A stretch of DNA of 64,000 nucleotides from Chelativorans multitrophicus. Lineage in GTDB: Bacteria > Pseudomonadota > Alphaproteobacteria > Rhizobiales > Rhizobiaceae. The notes beneath the pieces were generated by a model. That model searched no databases and was not told the origin of the DNA. It saw only the letters and a list, made by a program, of their open reading frames with translations. The position numbers and the translations under genes were made by a program. Shown piece by piece: positions 42,571 to 52,476 of this stretch (the first letter of the stretch is position 1; each line of letters opens with the position of its first letter). The stretch is taken from assembly GCF_011317445.1 (NCBI RefSeq), contig NZ_JAAAPL010000003.1:62001-126000 (forward strand), given 5' to 3'.

Positions 42571-44604
42571 TCAGGTAAGCGCCGCGATGAGGGACTCAAC
42601 ATCGCCGCGGGTGAAGCCGTAACCGTTCGCATGAGCGACAAGATCAATCATGAGAGTGCGCTCGTCCGACGACAATCGTGATGCCTGCCAAAGGGGACCG
42701 CCACGCTCGCGCGCGAAACCGTAGCCGTTCACCAGAACGACATCGATGTCCGACGCGGCGGCGGCGGTGCCGTCCTCGAAGGCGCGCGCGGCCTCGTTTA
42801 GGATCGCTCCCATGGCACGCTGCCGGATGGTTTCGGCATCGGGAGCAGCTATGCCGGCGCGGGCGTTTGTGCGGACCAGCCTCTCCACCTCAGGATCGGG
42901 TTGGCCGTCAGGACAATCAGTGCTGTAGGCGTACCATCCAGCGCCGGATTTTCGCCCGAGCCTGCCCATTTCGTAGAGCGTGTCCGGCAGCGCGAAATAG
43001 CGCTCTCGCGGATCACGCGTTGCATCCCGACTGCGGCGGAGCGCCCAACCGATATCGAGGCCCGAAAGGTCGCCCACCTGGAAAGGACCCATACGGAAGC
43101 CCTGTTTCCGCAGTTCGGCGTCGACATCCCAAGGCATTGCGCCCTCCTCGACGAGAAGCTCGCATTCTCTCCTATATGCGGCATAAATCCGATTTCCGAG
43201 AAACCCGTTGCAGGGGCCAGCGCGCACCGCGACCTTGCCCATGTCGCGCACCAACTGCGTAGCAACGGTGAGCGTATGAGACGAGGTCTCCGGCAGCGGC
43301 ACCACCTCTACAAGGGTCATCACCGGAACCGGGGCAAAGAAATGCAGGCCTAGAAAGCGATCGGGACGGCCACTGGCGCGCGCGAGTTCGGCAATATCCA
43401 GGTAGGAAGTATTGGATACCACCATTGCGCCGGGTGAAAGGCGCGCGTGGAGGTCCGAGAGAACAGCCGACTTGACCTCAAAGCTTTCCACTACGGCCTC
43501 GATCACCACCTCGCAGTTTTCGACCGCGGAAAGCTCCTTCGAGGCAACCAGACGTGCCAGCGCAGCGTCAGGGGCCTCCTTCAGCTTACCGCCTCTTTCA
43601 AGACGGGCGAGCCCAGATTTCACCGCAGCGCTGGCACGGGTAAGCGCAAGATCGTCCTTATCGATGAGCACGACGGATTTCCCGGCTGCGAGAAGGCTCA
43701 CTGCCAATCCCACCCCCATGGTGCCAGCGCCAATGACACCGAGACGCGTAACGCGTTTTTCTTTGTCGAACCTGGGCAGCGCGCGCGCGGCGGTGCGCTC
43801 TGCGAAGAACAGATAGCGTAACGCAGCCGATTGCTCACTTTTGCGCAGTGCCTGGAAAACAGATCGTTCCTCGGCCAAGGCCTCAGCCGTGCTGCCTATG
43901 CCCGCTCTCGTGATTAACGCGATTGCTTCAACGACCGCGCGGCTTTCTCGCGCCTTGGCAAGGGCTGCCCGCGCCGCAGCCTCGATCACCTCGGCAGACT
44001 CCTTGGGGACAGCGGCGTCGTCGAGGCGCCGCTTGCCCGGGAGCGACAAGGCAAAGTCGCAGGCTGCAGAAATGAGATCGTCTTCCGCGATCCGATCTAC
44101 CATGCTTTTTGCCAGCGCCTCATTCGCGGGTACACGGATCGCTCCACAGATCAGGCGGATCGCCTCGGCTCGCCCGGTGAGGCGCGGAAGACGCTGGGTT
44201 CCCCCCGCACCCGGGATGATACCCAATGCAACCTCCGGCAAGCCGACCACCGCGTCGGGTGCTGCGATACGGCCATCGCAGGCAAGCGCCAGTTCATAAC
44301 CGCCGCCGAGCGCTGCGCCTTCGATGGCCGCCACCACGGGAATGGGGCAATTGCCGATTGCGCTGAATACTTCTGGCCATTCGGGAGGTGAAAGCGGGCC
44401 CTCAAACTCCCGCAGATCGGATCCGGCTACAAAGTTTCCGTTCGCGCCCTGGATGACCACGGCCTCGGCGTTGCTCGCGCCGGCCTCGCCTATCGCCTTT
44501 AGCACGCCCGCACGTACAGGCTGCGATCCGGCGTTGACTGGAGGATTGTCGATCAGGACGTGGAGAACCCTCCCGCGCAGTTCCCATACCACCGGCCCGT
44601 CCAT
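42571..44604 (-). CDS. Bifunctional enoyl-CoA hydratase/3-hydroxyacyl-CoA dehydrogenase (FadB/FadJ-like)
   Basis: This 677-aa fusion has an N-terminal crotonase domain (1-190) with both Glu residues ([33 protein letters not shown]). The 3-hydroxyacyl-CoA dehydrogenase follows, with [14 protein letters not shown] near residue 290, the catalytic His in [11 protein letters not shown], and two C-terminal dehydrogenase domains. It catalyses two successive beta-oxidation steps. With the CoA-transferase (divergent) and the crotonase, it forms a compact acid-degradation module. No thiolase or acyl-CoA dehydrogenase is present nearby. Confidence 0.92.
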   Translation of the reverse strand: MDGPVVWELRGRVLHVLIDNPPVNAGSQPVRAGVLKAIGEAGASNAEAVVIQGANGNFVAGSDLREFEGPLSPPEWPEVFSAIGNCPIPVVAAIEGAALGGGYELALACDGRIAAPDAVVGLPEVALGIIPGAGGTQRLPRLTGRAEAIRLICGAIRVPANEALAKSMVDRIAEDDLISAACDFALSLPGKRRLDDAAVPKESAEVIEAAARAALAKARESRAVVEAIALITRAGIGSTAEALAEERSVFQALRKSEQSAALRYLFFAERTAARALPRFDKEKRVTRLGVIGAGTMGVGLAVSLLAAGKSVVLIDKDDLALTRASAAVKSGLARLERGGKLKEAPDAALARLVASKELSAVENCEVVIEAVVESFEVKSAVLSDLHARLSPGAMVVSNTSYLDIAELARASGRPDRFLGLHFFAPVPVMTLVEVVPLPETSSHTLTVATQLVRDMGKVAVRAGPCNGFLGNRIYAAYRRECELLVEEGAMPWDVDAELRKQGFRMGPFQVGDLSGLDIGWALRRSRDATRDPRERYFALPDTLYEMGRLGRKSGAGWYAYSTDCPDGQPDPEVERLVRTNARAGIAAPDAETIRQRAMGAILNEAARAFEDGTAAAASDIDVVLVNGYGFARERGGPLWQASRLSSDERTLMIDLVAHANGYGFTRGDVESLIAALT

Positions 44605-44806
44605 AACGAATCTCCCGTCGAAACGGCCGGTAGTCTAGTCCTAGGACAGCGTGTGGATGTTTAAAGAATCGGAAAACCAGCCTTACCTGGATCCGGTGGG
44701 CTGTCCGGCTTTGCCTGATCCGCAAAGGAATTATACCCACTCAACCAATATCGGCGCCTTCCATAAGAATGCTAGCTCGGCAGGAAAAAGCAGGAGAAGG
44801 AGCGCT

Positions 44807-46024
44807 ATGCAGAATCTTCTGGACGGAATACGGGTTCTGGATTTCACGCGCGTATTCGCGGGTCCAGCGGCAACTCAGGTTCTGGGCGATCTCGGCGCCG
44901 ATGTGGTCAAGATAGAGCCCCCGGCGGGCGATGAAGCTCGCTATTACGGGGTATCGGCGGAACAATTGGCCGAGTTGGGCATGAGCCCGTCGTTTATAGC
45001 ACTCAACCGCAACAAGCGCTCTATATCGCTCGATATGCGCAACCCGCAGGGAAAGGCTCTGGCTAAGCGGCTGGCGTTGAGCTCCGATGTAATCGTCAGC
45101 AATTTTCGCCCCGGCGTGATGGAACGCCTGGGGCTCGGTTATGATGAGCTATCATCCGAGAACCCACGACTGATCCAGGCAGAATTCACGGCCTACGGGC
45201 GCACGGGCGACCTCTCCGAGGTTGGCGCCAACGATCTGGCATTACAAGCATATAGCGGGCTAATCTCGGTCACGGGAGAGCCAGGGCGGCCGCCGGTCCG
45301 CTGCGGAACTGCCGTCATCGACATGCACGGGAGTCTTGCGCTCGTCGCCGGAATCCTTGCGGCGATCTTGCACAGATGGAAAACCGGGCGCGGGCAGCGT
45401 GTCGACAGCTCTCTGCTGATGAGCGCCGCCCACCTGCTGGGCCATTTCTACACCGAGTATTGGATGACGGGAATCGAGCGGAAGCCAATGGGCACCGCCA
45501 ACCATTTGACGGTGCCCAACCAGGCGTTTCCAGCGCTCGATGGCGAAGTGGTCATCATCGCTTCCACGGACGAGCAGTGGCGGCGATGCGCGCATGCTCT
45601 CGATGCAGCGACGCTGGACGTGCCGGAGTTTGCAAGAGTTTTCGACCGCCAGCAGAACCGTGAGGCTTTGGTCGAGGCGTTATCGGCCGTCACGCGGAAG
45701 CTAACCACTACCGAATTGGTCCGCCGACTTGGTAAGGAGAAGGTCGTCGTGGCAAAGGTGAACTCGGTTGGCGAAGCAGCTTCATCGCCACAGCTCGCCG
45801 CGATCGGCGGACGCGTCATCTTGGAGCAGCAAGGAAAGCATGTGCCGACCGTCGCATCGCCATTTCACATGAGCGAATTTGATCTGAGGCACGCCCGCCC
45901 CGCTCCGGCGTTAGGTCAAGATACCCATGCAATCCTGGCAGACTATGGCTTGGATCCTGTCGAGATCGGACGCATAGTGATGTCCGGAGCGCTGGGCGAG
46001 ACCGCATCAACCGGCACGGACTGA
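44807..46024 (+). CDS. Class III (CaiB/BaiF) CoA-transferase
   Basis: This 405-aa enzyme moves CoA between carboxylic acids. It has LDFTRVFAGPAATQVLGDLG, ADVVKIEPP, the LNRNKRSISLDMRNPQGKAL block and the active-site Asp172 (AVIDMHGS). ATG 44807 is preceded by AGGAGAAGGAG; the longer frame upstream is not protein-like. Divergent from the FadB-like gene, it likely activates the acid that FadB then oxidises. Confidence 0.9.
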   Translation: MQNLLDGIRVLDFTRVFAGPAATQVLGDLGADVVKIEPPAGDEARYYGVSAEQLAELGMSPSFIALNRNKRSISLDMRNPQGKALAKRLALSSDVIVSNFRPGVMERLGLGYDELSSENPRLIQAEFTAYGRTGDLSEVGANDLALQAYSGLISVTGEPGRPPVRCGTAVIDMHGSLALVAGILAAILHRWKTGRGQRVDSSLLMSAAHLLGHFYTEYWMTGIERKPMGTANHLTVPNQAFPALDGEVVIIASTDEQWRRCAHALDAATLDVPEFARVFDRQQNREALVEALSAVTRKLTTTELVRRLGKEKVVVAKVNSVGEAASSPQLAAIGGRVILEQQGKHVPTVASPFHMSEFDLRHARPAPALGQDTHAILADYGLDPVEIGRIVMSGALGETASTGTD

Positions 46025-46046
46025 GTTGGAGGTGCGACCCCTACCG

Positions 46047-46550
46047 CTATTTCCATCTGTCGTAGAAACCCGGCCGCGAAGTCGCGCGGTCGACTTCGGG
46101 ATTGGGTGCCAACCGGTCCGTCCCCCGCACCGCTGCCAGCGACGCAGCGGCAGTAACACAATCCAGCAATGGGAACAGAGAAACAAACACCGGCCCCTCG
46201 CCGTTGCTTTGGCATAAAGCACCGGCCAATATGCCGTCGAGCGCCAGCATCTCGCCCATATGCCTGTCGACGTAGAATTGCCTGAACGCATCCTCTCGCC
46301 CCGCGAGCGGATTGGCCATCACTACAAAAAGCCCCTGTGCGCGGGCGAGGCTATCACCGAAATCCCCGCCCCTGGTAGCCAGCACTGAAAGCAACAGGCG
46401 GGAGCCACCCGCAGGCTCCTTCGCATCAAGAACGATAGCAGCCGACGGTAGACCGTCGTCAAAGCGCTTGGTCGAGGGGGTGAGAACCCCCCGGAAAACA
46501 CCGTCAGCGATAGGAACTTCCGGAAAAAGGTCGATTGTGAGGGAAATCAT
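46047..46550 (-). CDS. Unknown 167-aa protein with an EthD/Dabb-like C-terminal half
   Basis: Last gene of the molybdoenzyme operon, overlapping the preceding gene by 4 bases (ATGA). The C-terminal half (FVVMANPLAGREDAFRQFYV, then DRHMGEMLALDGILAGALCQ) has the pattern of ferredoxin-like EthD or antibiotic-biosynthesis monooxygenase-type domains (NPxxGREDxFxxWYxxxH). The N-terminal half is not recognised. Such domains bind or convert small hydrophobic metabolites. Function inferred only broadly. Confidence 0.65.
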   Translation of the reverse strand: MISLTIDLFPEVPIADGVFRGVLTPSTKRFDDGLPSAAIVLDAKEPAGGSRLLLSVLATRGGDFGDSLARAQGLFVVMANPLAGREDAFRQFYVDRHMGEMLALDGILAGALCQSNGEGPVFVSLFPLLDCVTAAASLAAVRGTDRLAPNPEVDRATSRPGFYDRWK

Positions 46551-47512
46551 TCCATATCCCCGGTGTGCAAGAACACCTCGTCTGCCCTCAAGCGACGAGA
46601 GGTGAGACCTTGTGCATGTGCGTAGTCGAGGAATGCCTCTATCCCCAAACGAGCCTCAGCCTGGCCACAGGGCCAAATCGATGGTCCAAGCAGGGTCTCG
46701 GCTTCTTCTATTACGCGCGGCAGGAAGGGTATCGACGCCGTAAGACAAGCCGTTTCGCGCAAGCGTGCAATGGCGATGTCGCGCGCCTGCCTGAAGGCAT
46801 GAACGAGCTCTCGCGCCAGCTTTGGATCGGCGCTGGCGCGACTTGTACGTAATATCAGGAGATGAAGCAGCGGTGCCGATCCCGTCTGCGCCATCCAATC
46901 CCGCTCGGCAACCGGCACATCTGTGATCAGACGACGCATCTGCCCCTCTCGAAGCTGCCGCGGCGGAACATATGAGAGGATCGCGTCCAATTCACCACGG
47001 TCCACCTTCGCTTCAAGGCTGTCGCCCGGCTCCAGATAAACTACCCTGGCGCCATCTGCGTGGTGACGGCGGATTTCGCCGGCTGGACGCGAGAGCGGAC
47101 CGATTGTCCAATCAACAGCGGAAAGATCGAGGCCGTACTGGCGTTCCAGCATCGCCTTTATCCAAATTGTGGTGGTACCGAAATATTGCGTTGTGCCGAT
47201 CCGTGCGCCCTGGAGATCGGCAAGGGTGCGCACCGGGCCACCGGCAACGGCAAAGACGCTGTCGTGGCGAAAGGCGACCGAGGGGAAGATCGGCAAGCCG
47301 AGATACCGACTGTCGCCCGAATCGAGCTTTTCAAGAAGTTGGCCGAAAGCGACCTCGGCCAGATCGAGATCCTCCGTTCCCCAGACGGCAGGAGGTATTT
47401 TTCTCACGTGCATATAGTCGAGCGAGAGGTCATAGCCGGGTATCGTCACCTCGCGGTCGGCGATCGGCATGACACGATCATAGCGCCCCGTACCGATGCG
47501 GAGCATGGTCAT
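46547..47512 (-). CDS. 4,5-dihydroxyphthalate-decarboxylase-like protein
   Basis: This 321-aa protein, without a signal peptide, has the periplasmic-binding-protein II fold pattern seen in Pht5-type decarboxylases and NMT1-like proteins: GRYDRVMPIADREV at the N-terminus, DLDLAEVAFGQLLEKLDSGD, FPSVAFRHDSVF, then LQGARIGTTQYFGTTTIWIK. It could be an enzyme acting on an aromatic or other acid, or a cytoplasmic ligand-binding protein. It is coupled to both neighbours by 4-base overlaps. Confidence 0.72.
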   Translation of the reverse strand: MTMLRIGTGRYDRVMPIADREVTIPGYDLSLDYMHVRKIPPAVWGTEDLDLAEVAFGQLLEKLDSGDSRYLGLPIFPSVAFRHDSVFAVAGGPVRTLADLQGARIGTTQYFGTTTIWIKAMLERQYGLDLSAVDWTIGPLSRPAGEIRRHHADGARVVYLEPGDSLEAKVDRGELDAILSYVPPRQLREGQMRRLITDVPVAERDWMAQTGSAPLLHLLILRTSRASADPKLARELVHAFRQARDIAIARLRETACLTASIPFLPRVIEEAETLLGPSIWPCGQAEARLGIEAFLDYAHAQGLTSRRLRADEVFLHTGDME

Positions 47513-48381
47513 TTCGAACCTCCTTCAGCCCGGCTGATTACCTTTGGAGTATCGGGCTGCTGTACCCATTCATTCCATGAACCATCATAGAGCCGCCAAT
47601 CGCGCCCGAGCTGTTCCAGCATCAGTCCCGGGACCAGCGCCGAGATGCCCGAACCGCAGGTTACGACGACCGAACCGCTCTCGGGCACACCGTGCTCGGC
47701 AAAGATGCGGGCAGCGGTTTCTGGACTGACGAATCCGCCGTGTTCGTCGAGAAATCTCCCATAAGGGATGTTTACGGCGCCGGGCATGTGTCCGCCCGGC
47801 AGGTCGCCGTGGCTCAATCCTGCTTCGCCAGTAAATCGCGGCGTGTTGCGGGCGTCGACCACGGCTGCGCTTCCCGTGGCTATGATTTCCTTCATTTCAT
47901 GCAGGGCGACCACGCGTTCCGTTTCAGGAGCCGGAATGTAAGATCTCGGCTCGACCACCGGCGGTTCCCCGGCCTCCAGCGGGTAGTTCTTAAGCGCCCA
48001 GGCGTCGTTGCCGCCTTGAAGGATACGCACCCAGGGATGACCCATCACACGAAAGAGGAACCAACCGCGGCCGGAGGTATAGCCGTCGGCGGTGACGACC
48101 ACGCGGGTATCGCGCGATATTCCAAGCTCCCCCATGGCGGAAGCGAATACCTCCGGCGTCGGCAGCATCGTGGCGTAGGGCGAGGCAGTGTCCGCCACCT
48201 TCTCAATGTCGAGAAAGCGGGCGCCGGGAAGGTGCCGGTCGAGGTAGAGTTCCCGCCCCCGCCGAGCGGCATCCTTCAGCGTCCAGGTGCAGTCGACGAC
48301 AACCAGATCGGGATCGTCCAGGTGCTTCAGCAACCAGTCGGTATTCACCATCAGGTCGATAGCTGTCTTTCGTGCGGCCAT
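47509..48381 (-). CDS. sseA: 3-mercaptopyruvate sulfurtransferase (SseA-like)
   Basis: This 290-aa tandem-rhodanese has the active-site loop CGSGIS (Cys242), the form typical of mercaptopyruvate sulfurtransferases rather than thiosulfate ones. Unlike the rhodanese at 7839 it has no signal peptide, so it acts in the cytoplasm. It moves sulfur from 3-mercaptopyruvate to a thiol or protein acceptor. In an operon with a molybdoenzyme it might feed sulfur to the cofactor or deal with sulfur released from the substrate. Confidence 0.88.
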   Translation of the reverse strand: MAARKTAIDLMVNTDWLLKHLDDPDLVVVDCTWTLKDAARRGRELYLDRHLPGARFLDIEKVADTASPYATMLPTPEVFASAMGELGISRDTRVVVTADGYTSGRGWFLFRVMGHPWVRILQGGNDAWALKNYPLEAGEPPVVEPRSYIPAPETERVVALHEMKEIIATGSAAVVDARNTPRFTGEAGLSHGDLPGGHMPGAVNIPYGRFLDEHGGFVSPETAARIFAEHGVPESGSVVVTCGSGISALVPGLMLEQLGRDWRLYDGSWNEWVQQPDTPKVISRAEGGSK

Positions 48382-48407
48382 TTCGAATTTCCCTAGATAG
48401 TTCAGCC

Positions 48408-49214
48408 TCAGCCAGTGATGCCTCTCAGGCCGTAGAGGCGCTCGATGACGAAAAGCAGCACGACAGCGATGATCAGCTGCACCGTGCTCGCCGCGGCAAT
48501 CGAGGGATCGAACGAACTCTCGAGGTAACTCAGCATGACCACCGGCAGGGTCGCGGTGGTGGGACTGGAAAAGAAGAGAGAAAGCGAGACGTTGTCGATG
48601 GAAATAATGAGGGCGAAGATAGCGCCGGCAAGGATTGCTCCGCGGATCATGGGAAAGGTGACATACCAGAATGTTTGCCAGCCGTTGCAGCCGAGTATCA
48701 TCGCAGATTCCTCGAAGCCCGGCGTCATGCTGCGGTACTGCCCGCCCACAGTGCGCACGATGTAGGGGATGGATGCCACCACATGGGCGATCAGGAGCGA
48801 TATGAAGCTGACGCCGAGACCGATACGCGACAGATAGAAGAGCATGGCAAAGCCGAGCACAATGGAAGGAATGGAGAGAGGCGACAGCATGAACGTCATG
48901 ACCGCATTGGCAAACTTCCCGCGGCTTCGGGAGAGGACCAGCGCGGCAGGCACGCCAAGGAGACAGGCGAAGAATGCCGACAGTACGGCGAGTTTCAACG
49001 TTACAACAAAGCTATCGAAATAGGGGCGGTACTCATACAGCCGCTGGAACCATCGCCACGACCAATTCTCGATTGGGAAACTGACGTAGGAATTGGCCGA
49101 GAAGGCAACAATCACTACAATCAGGATGGGCGCCAGCATAAAGATCGAAAATGCCAGTGTGTAGAACAGGAGACCGCCATTGATCAGGCGTTCGACAGCG
49201 CGATGAGTCAGCAT
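48408..49214 (-). CDS. ABC importer permease (PotC type)
   Basis: This 268-aa permease has six hydrophobic segments and the coupling loop PGFEESAMILGCNGWQTFWY. It begins immediately after the other permease's stop. It belongs to the spermidine/putrescine/iron importer class (CysTW fold) with the ATPase at 51239. Confidence 0.9.
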   Translation of the reverse strand: MLTHRAVERLINGGLLFYTLAFSIFMLAPILIVVIVAFSANSYVSFPIENWSWRWFQRLYEYRPYFDSFVVTLKLAVLSAFFACLLGVPAALVLSRSRGKFANAVMTFMLSPLSIPSIVLGFAMLFYLSRIGLGVSFISLLIAHVVASIPYIVRTVGGQYRSMTPGFEESAMILGCNGWQTFWYVTFPMIRGAILAGAIFALIISIDNVSLSLFFSSPTTATLPVVMLSYLESSFDPSIAAASTVQLIIAVVLLFVIERLYGLRGITG

Positions 49215-50117
49215 CTACCGCGCCTCCGCTCCTCGCCGCTGGATCAATGATATCTGAAGCCAGAGGCAGATGATTGCTATTGCGAGGAGAACATTTGACA
49301 TCGCGGCTCCAAAGCCAAAATCGCGGGTCAGGTTAAACTGCTGGTAGATCAGCAGCGGCAAGGTCTGTACCGCGCCGCCACCGAGAATCTGCAACGTCAC
49401 GAAGCTTCCGTTTACCATCATGAACACGAGGATCATTCCCGTCGCGACGCCGTCGAGGCTGAGCGGAAATGTCACCGTGAGAAAGGTGCGAATGCGGCTG
49501 GCGCCAAGTATGCGTGCCGACTCCTCAAGGCGGGGATTTATCGCCTGGATTGCCGGCGCGATGGACAACACCATGAATGGAATCATCACGTGGACGAGCG
49601 CGATCGTCACCGGCAGGAGCCCGGCGGACATGCGAATTGGCCGATCAATCAGCCCCATATCCAATAGCACTCCGTTGACGAGGCCCTGCCGCGAGAGCAG
49701 GACCAGCCAGCTGAAGCTGCGCATGATGATGGAGGTGAGGAGTGGCGCAATGACAATGAAGACCAGCACGCCGCTCCAGCGACCGGAGTGGCGCACAAGC
49801 GTGTAGGACACCGGGTAAGCGATCAGGAGACACAGCACCGTGACGCCAAGGCTGAGAGCCAGCGTTACGGCTATCACCTCAAGGTAATAAACGTCGGTGA
49901 AGATCTTAACGTAGTGCTCGCGCCCGGTTTCCGGATCGAAGCTACGGAAGACATTCTCCGCCAGTGGCAGTACGAAGAACACGATCAGGAAAAGGACGAT
50001 CGGCAGGACGAGGCTGCGAGGCACAAATTGAATGGCACGGCGGCGCGGCCGCCGTACCACCGATATTCCGGCATCAAGTGCGCCGATCAAAGTCGCGCCC
50101 TTCCCATCGCCCATCAC
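49215..50117 (-). CDS. ABC importer permease (PotB type)
   Basis: This 300-aa permease has a basic N-terminus, six hydrophobic segments and the loop PRLEESARILGASRIRTFLT. It starts 4 bases after the binding-protein stop. Partner of the PotC-type permease. Confidence 0.9.
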   Translation of the reverse strand: MMGDGKGATLIGALDAGISVVRRPRRRAIQFVPRSLVLPIVLFLIVFFVLPLAENVFRSFDPETGREHYVKIFTDVYYLEVIAVTLALSLGVTVLCLLIAYPVSYTLVRHSGRWSGVLVFIVIAPLLTSIIMRSFSWLVLLSRQGLVNGVLLDMGLIDRPIRMSAGLLPVTIALVHVMIPFMVLSIAPAIQAINPRLEESARILGASRIRTFLTVTFPLSLDGVATGMILVFMMVNGSFVTLQILGGGAVQTLPLLIYQQFNLTRDFGFGAAMSNVLLAIAIICLWLQISLIQRRGAEAR

Positions 50118-50121
50118 GCTG

Positions 50122-51159
50122 TCACGCGCCGATTTCTTTGTTCCAGCGCTCGGTCCATTCGGGGATACGCGCGGAAATCTCGGAGAAAGGAGGCACAGTT
50201 AGATCGCGCCAGTCGACGCGGCGGGCCGCGAATTTGTCCGGATAAACCGTTGTCTCGTTGGTCATCCCATAGTTCATCCGGTCCGCAAAGGCAGCCTGTC
50301 CCTTCGGGTCGAGCAGTTCGTTGATGAACTGCCAGGCCTCGGGCTTGGCGTTCAGCGGCTTCGCGGCAGCTGTCGGGCCGAGCACCCCACCCTCTTCCGG
50401 CGAATAGAAGCCCAGCCAGTCGGCACCGGCATCGACCATCGCCCAGGCCCGGCCGTCAGGGAACAGCGAAATATCGATTTCGCCCGTCTGCATCTGACTT
50501 TCGAAATCCGAGAAATTCGCCCAGAAAACGGTATTCTCACGCATTTCCTTCAGCGTTTCGATGACCGGCGTTATGTCGTCAATCTCCCCGCCGAGAAGCT
50601 GATTCAAACGCCAGATGACCACGGTAAAAGTAGCGGGATAATTGATCCCAGGAAGGCCTGCCATCCAGTCACCAGCCTTGGTCCGTTCGATAAACTCGAT
50701 GAAGGTCTTCGGGGGCTCGGCCACTCGTTCCTTGTGGTAAGCGATTCCGTGAAAGCCGTAGTTGAATGCGACCGCGCCGCCAGCATTGGCCTTGACGAAG
50801 ATCGGATCCACATGTGCCATATTCGGCACCTTCTCAACCGACGGCGCCTCGAAAAGACCCTTCTCCGCAGTGTCGTTCATCAATGCGGAACTTATCAGCA
50901 CCACGTCGATGGGCGGGTTCTGCGGGCTTGCTTCAACCTGTGAGAGCCATTGTAGGCTGTTGCCCATCAGGAAATCCACCTGAATGCCGGTACGCTCGAC
51001 GAACGGCTTTACGAAGGCGTTCTGCATCGCCTCGTCAAAGGCGCCGGCATAAGTGGTCGCAGTGATGCGCTTATTCTGTGCTCGCCCTATGGAAGGTACG
51101 AAGCTGAGGAGCGTCGCGGCTCCTGCGGATGTCATGACCTGGCGTCTGGAGATTTTCAT
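50122..51159 (-). CDS. Substrate-binding protein (PotD/AfuA type), Tat-exported
   Basis: This 345-aa family-1 binding protein has a twin-arginine leader, MKISRRQVMTSAGAATLLS, with cleavage near IGRAQ. The body (TATTYAGAFDEAMQNAFVKP) is the PotD-like class that binds polyamines, Fe(III) or organic cations and acids. ATG 51159 with AAGGGGAGTGTGC upstream replaces an in-frame GTG at 51165. Tat export means the protein folds in the cytoplasm first, which is unusual but known in this class. Confidence 0.87.
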   Translation of the reverse strand: MKISRRQVMTSAGAATLLSFVPSIGRAQNKRITATTYAGAFDEAMQNAFVKPFVERTGIQVDFLMGNSLQWLSQVEASPQNPPIDVVLISSALMNDTAEKGLFEAPSVEKVPNMAHVDPIFVKANAGGAVAFNYGFHGIAYHKERVAEPPKTFIEFIERTKAGDWMAGLPGINYPATFTVVIWRLNQLLGGEIDDITPVIETLKEMRENTVFWANFSDFESQMQTGEIDISLFPDGRAWAMVDAGADWLGFYSPEEGGVLGPTAAAKPLNAKPEAWQFINELLDPKGQAAFADRMNYGMTNETTVYPDKFAARRVDWRDLTVPPFSEISARIPEWTERWNKEIGA

Positions 51160-51238
51160 GCACACTCCCCTTTTGCTTGGACTGGTTTATTCGTTTGGAC
51201 ATCAATGGCTTGCCGGCTGCTTCCGGAAGGCTCCACAT

Positions 51239-52351
51239 TCATGCACGCCCCTCCCGCTCTGCAGGGAACACGAAGGCATCCTCGGGCCGCCAACCGATCC
51301 AAACTGAAGTTCCCAGCGAATAGACGCGCGTATCATGGCGGCTGTTCGCCTGCTCCAGAACCTGGACCGGTGCGAGATTGGGGCCGACCTCCACCTCGTA
51401 AACATGCGCGGTGCCGCGAAAAACGTGGCCGATAACTGTTCCGGCCACCGCGTTGCCACGGCTGTTTCGCTCTCCCGATATCCACATCTTCTCAGGACGG
51501 ATGCCAAGGAGTACAGCGCCGTCACGCAGTTCGGGCTGGGCCGCGAGCACCTCAGTACGATCGCCCAAAGCAACTCGTATGGTGTGGCGGTCGGCGACGC
51601 CTTCGAAAATATTGGCGGTACCCAGAAACTCGGCGACGACGCGATTTGCGGGACTCTCATAAACCTCAAGCGGCGTGCCGACCTGCAAAACGCGACCGTC
51701 GACCATCACCGCAATCCGGTCTGCAAGGGTCAGCGCCTCCTCCTGGTCATGCGTCACCATCACCGTGGTGATGTCCATCGTCCGCTGGATCCGCCGCAAT
51801 TCGAACTGCATATTCTCACGCAGATTTTTGTCGAGTGCGCCTAAAGGCTCGTCCAGCAACAGGAGTGAAGGCCGCATGATCAGCGAACGGGCAAGCGCCG
51901 CCCGCTGCTGCTGGCCGCCGGAGAGCTGCGTCGGGAAGTAGTCGTCGCGACCGCTCAACTGTACGAGTTTCAAGGCTTCGCGTACCCTCTTCGCTATCTC
52001 AGCACGCGCAAGGCCGGCAATTTTCAGTCCGAAGCCCACATTCTCGGCCACGGTCATATGGGGGAATAGGCTGTAGTCTTGGAACACCATGCCTAAACCG
52101 CGGCGGTTCGGCGGCAGATGCACTACATCTTTGCCGGCGATCAGCACCTTTCCGGTATCTGGCTGCTCGAATCCAGCAATGATCCTCAATGTGGTGGACT
52201 TGCCACAGCCTGACGGTCCCAGAAGGGCCATCAGCTCGCCCCTCGGCACCGACAGGTCCATTCTGCTCAATGCCTGGAGATTTCCGAAGGATTTGCTTAT
52301 CCCGCGAAGCTTTAGGCCGGCACCATCTATATCGGACGCGGTCTCTCTCAC
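51239..52351 (-). CDS. ABC importer ATPase (PotA type)
   Basis: This 370-aa ATPase has Walker [11 protein letters not shown], signature LSGGQQQRAALARS, Walker B LLLDEPLGALD, VTHDQEEAL and a C-terminal TOBE domain. The start is GTG 52351 with AGAGG upstream. The 125-base gap from the molybdoenzyme gene has a 6-bp stem (CTGCCG 52444-52449, CGGCAG 52458-52463). It energises the importer encoded in the next three genes. Confidence 0.9.
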   Translation of the reverse strand: MRETASDIDGAGLKLRGISKSFGNLQALSRMDLSVPRGELMALLGPSGCGKSTTLRIIAGFEQPDTGKVLIAGKDVVHLPPNRRGLGMVFQDYSLFPHMTVAENVGFGLKIAGLARAEIAKRVREALKLVQLSGRDDYFPTQLSGGQQQRAALARSLIMRPSLLLLDEPLGALDKNLRENMQFELRRIQRTMDITTVMVTHDQEEALTLADRIAVMVDGRVLQVGTPLEVYESPANRVVAEFLGTANIFEGVADRHTIRVALGDRTEVLAAQPELRDGAVLLGIRPEKMWISGERNSRGNAVAGTVIGHVFRGTAHVYEVEVGPNLAPVQVLEQANSRHDTRVYSLGTSVWIGWRPEDAFVFPAEREGRA

Positions 52352-52476
52352 TGAAAACCTCTGCGCGATGGGCGTCTAGACTGCGAAACCGGCTGCTTCT
52401 GCCGATTGTATCCTAGCTACCACCTTCAAATTATCCCCGGCACCTGCCGGTTCGGGACGGCAGCTTTACAATTTGA

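Noticed and set aside
44638-44647. GTCCTAGGAC palindrome in the FadB/CoA-transferase divergent promoter
   Set aside because: Only 10 bp and not repeated; too weak alone to call an operator.
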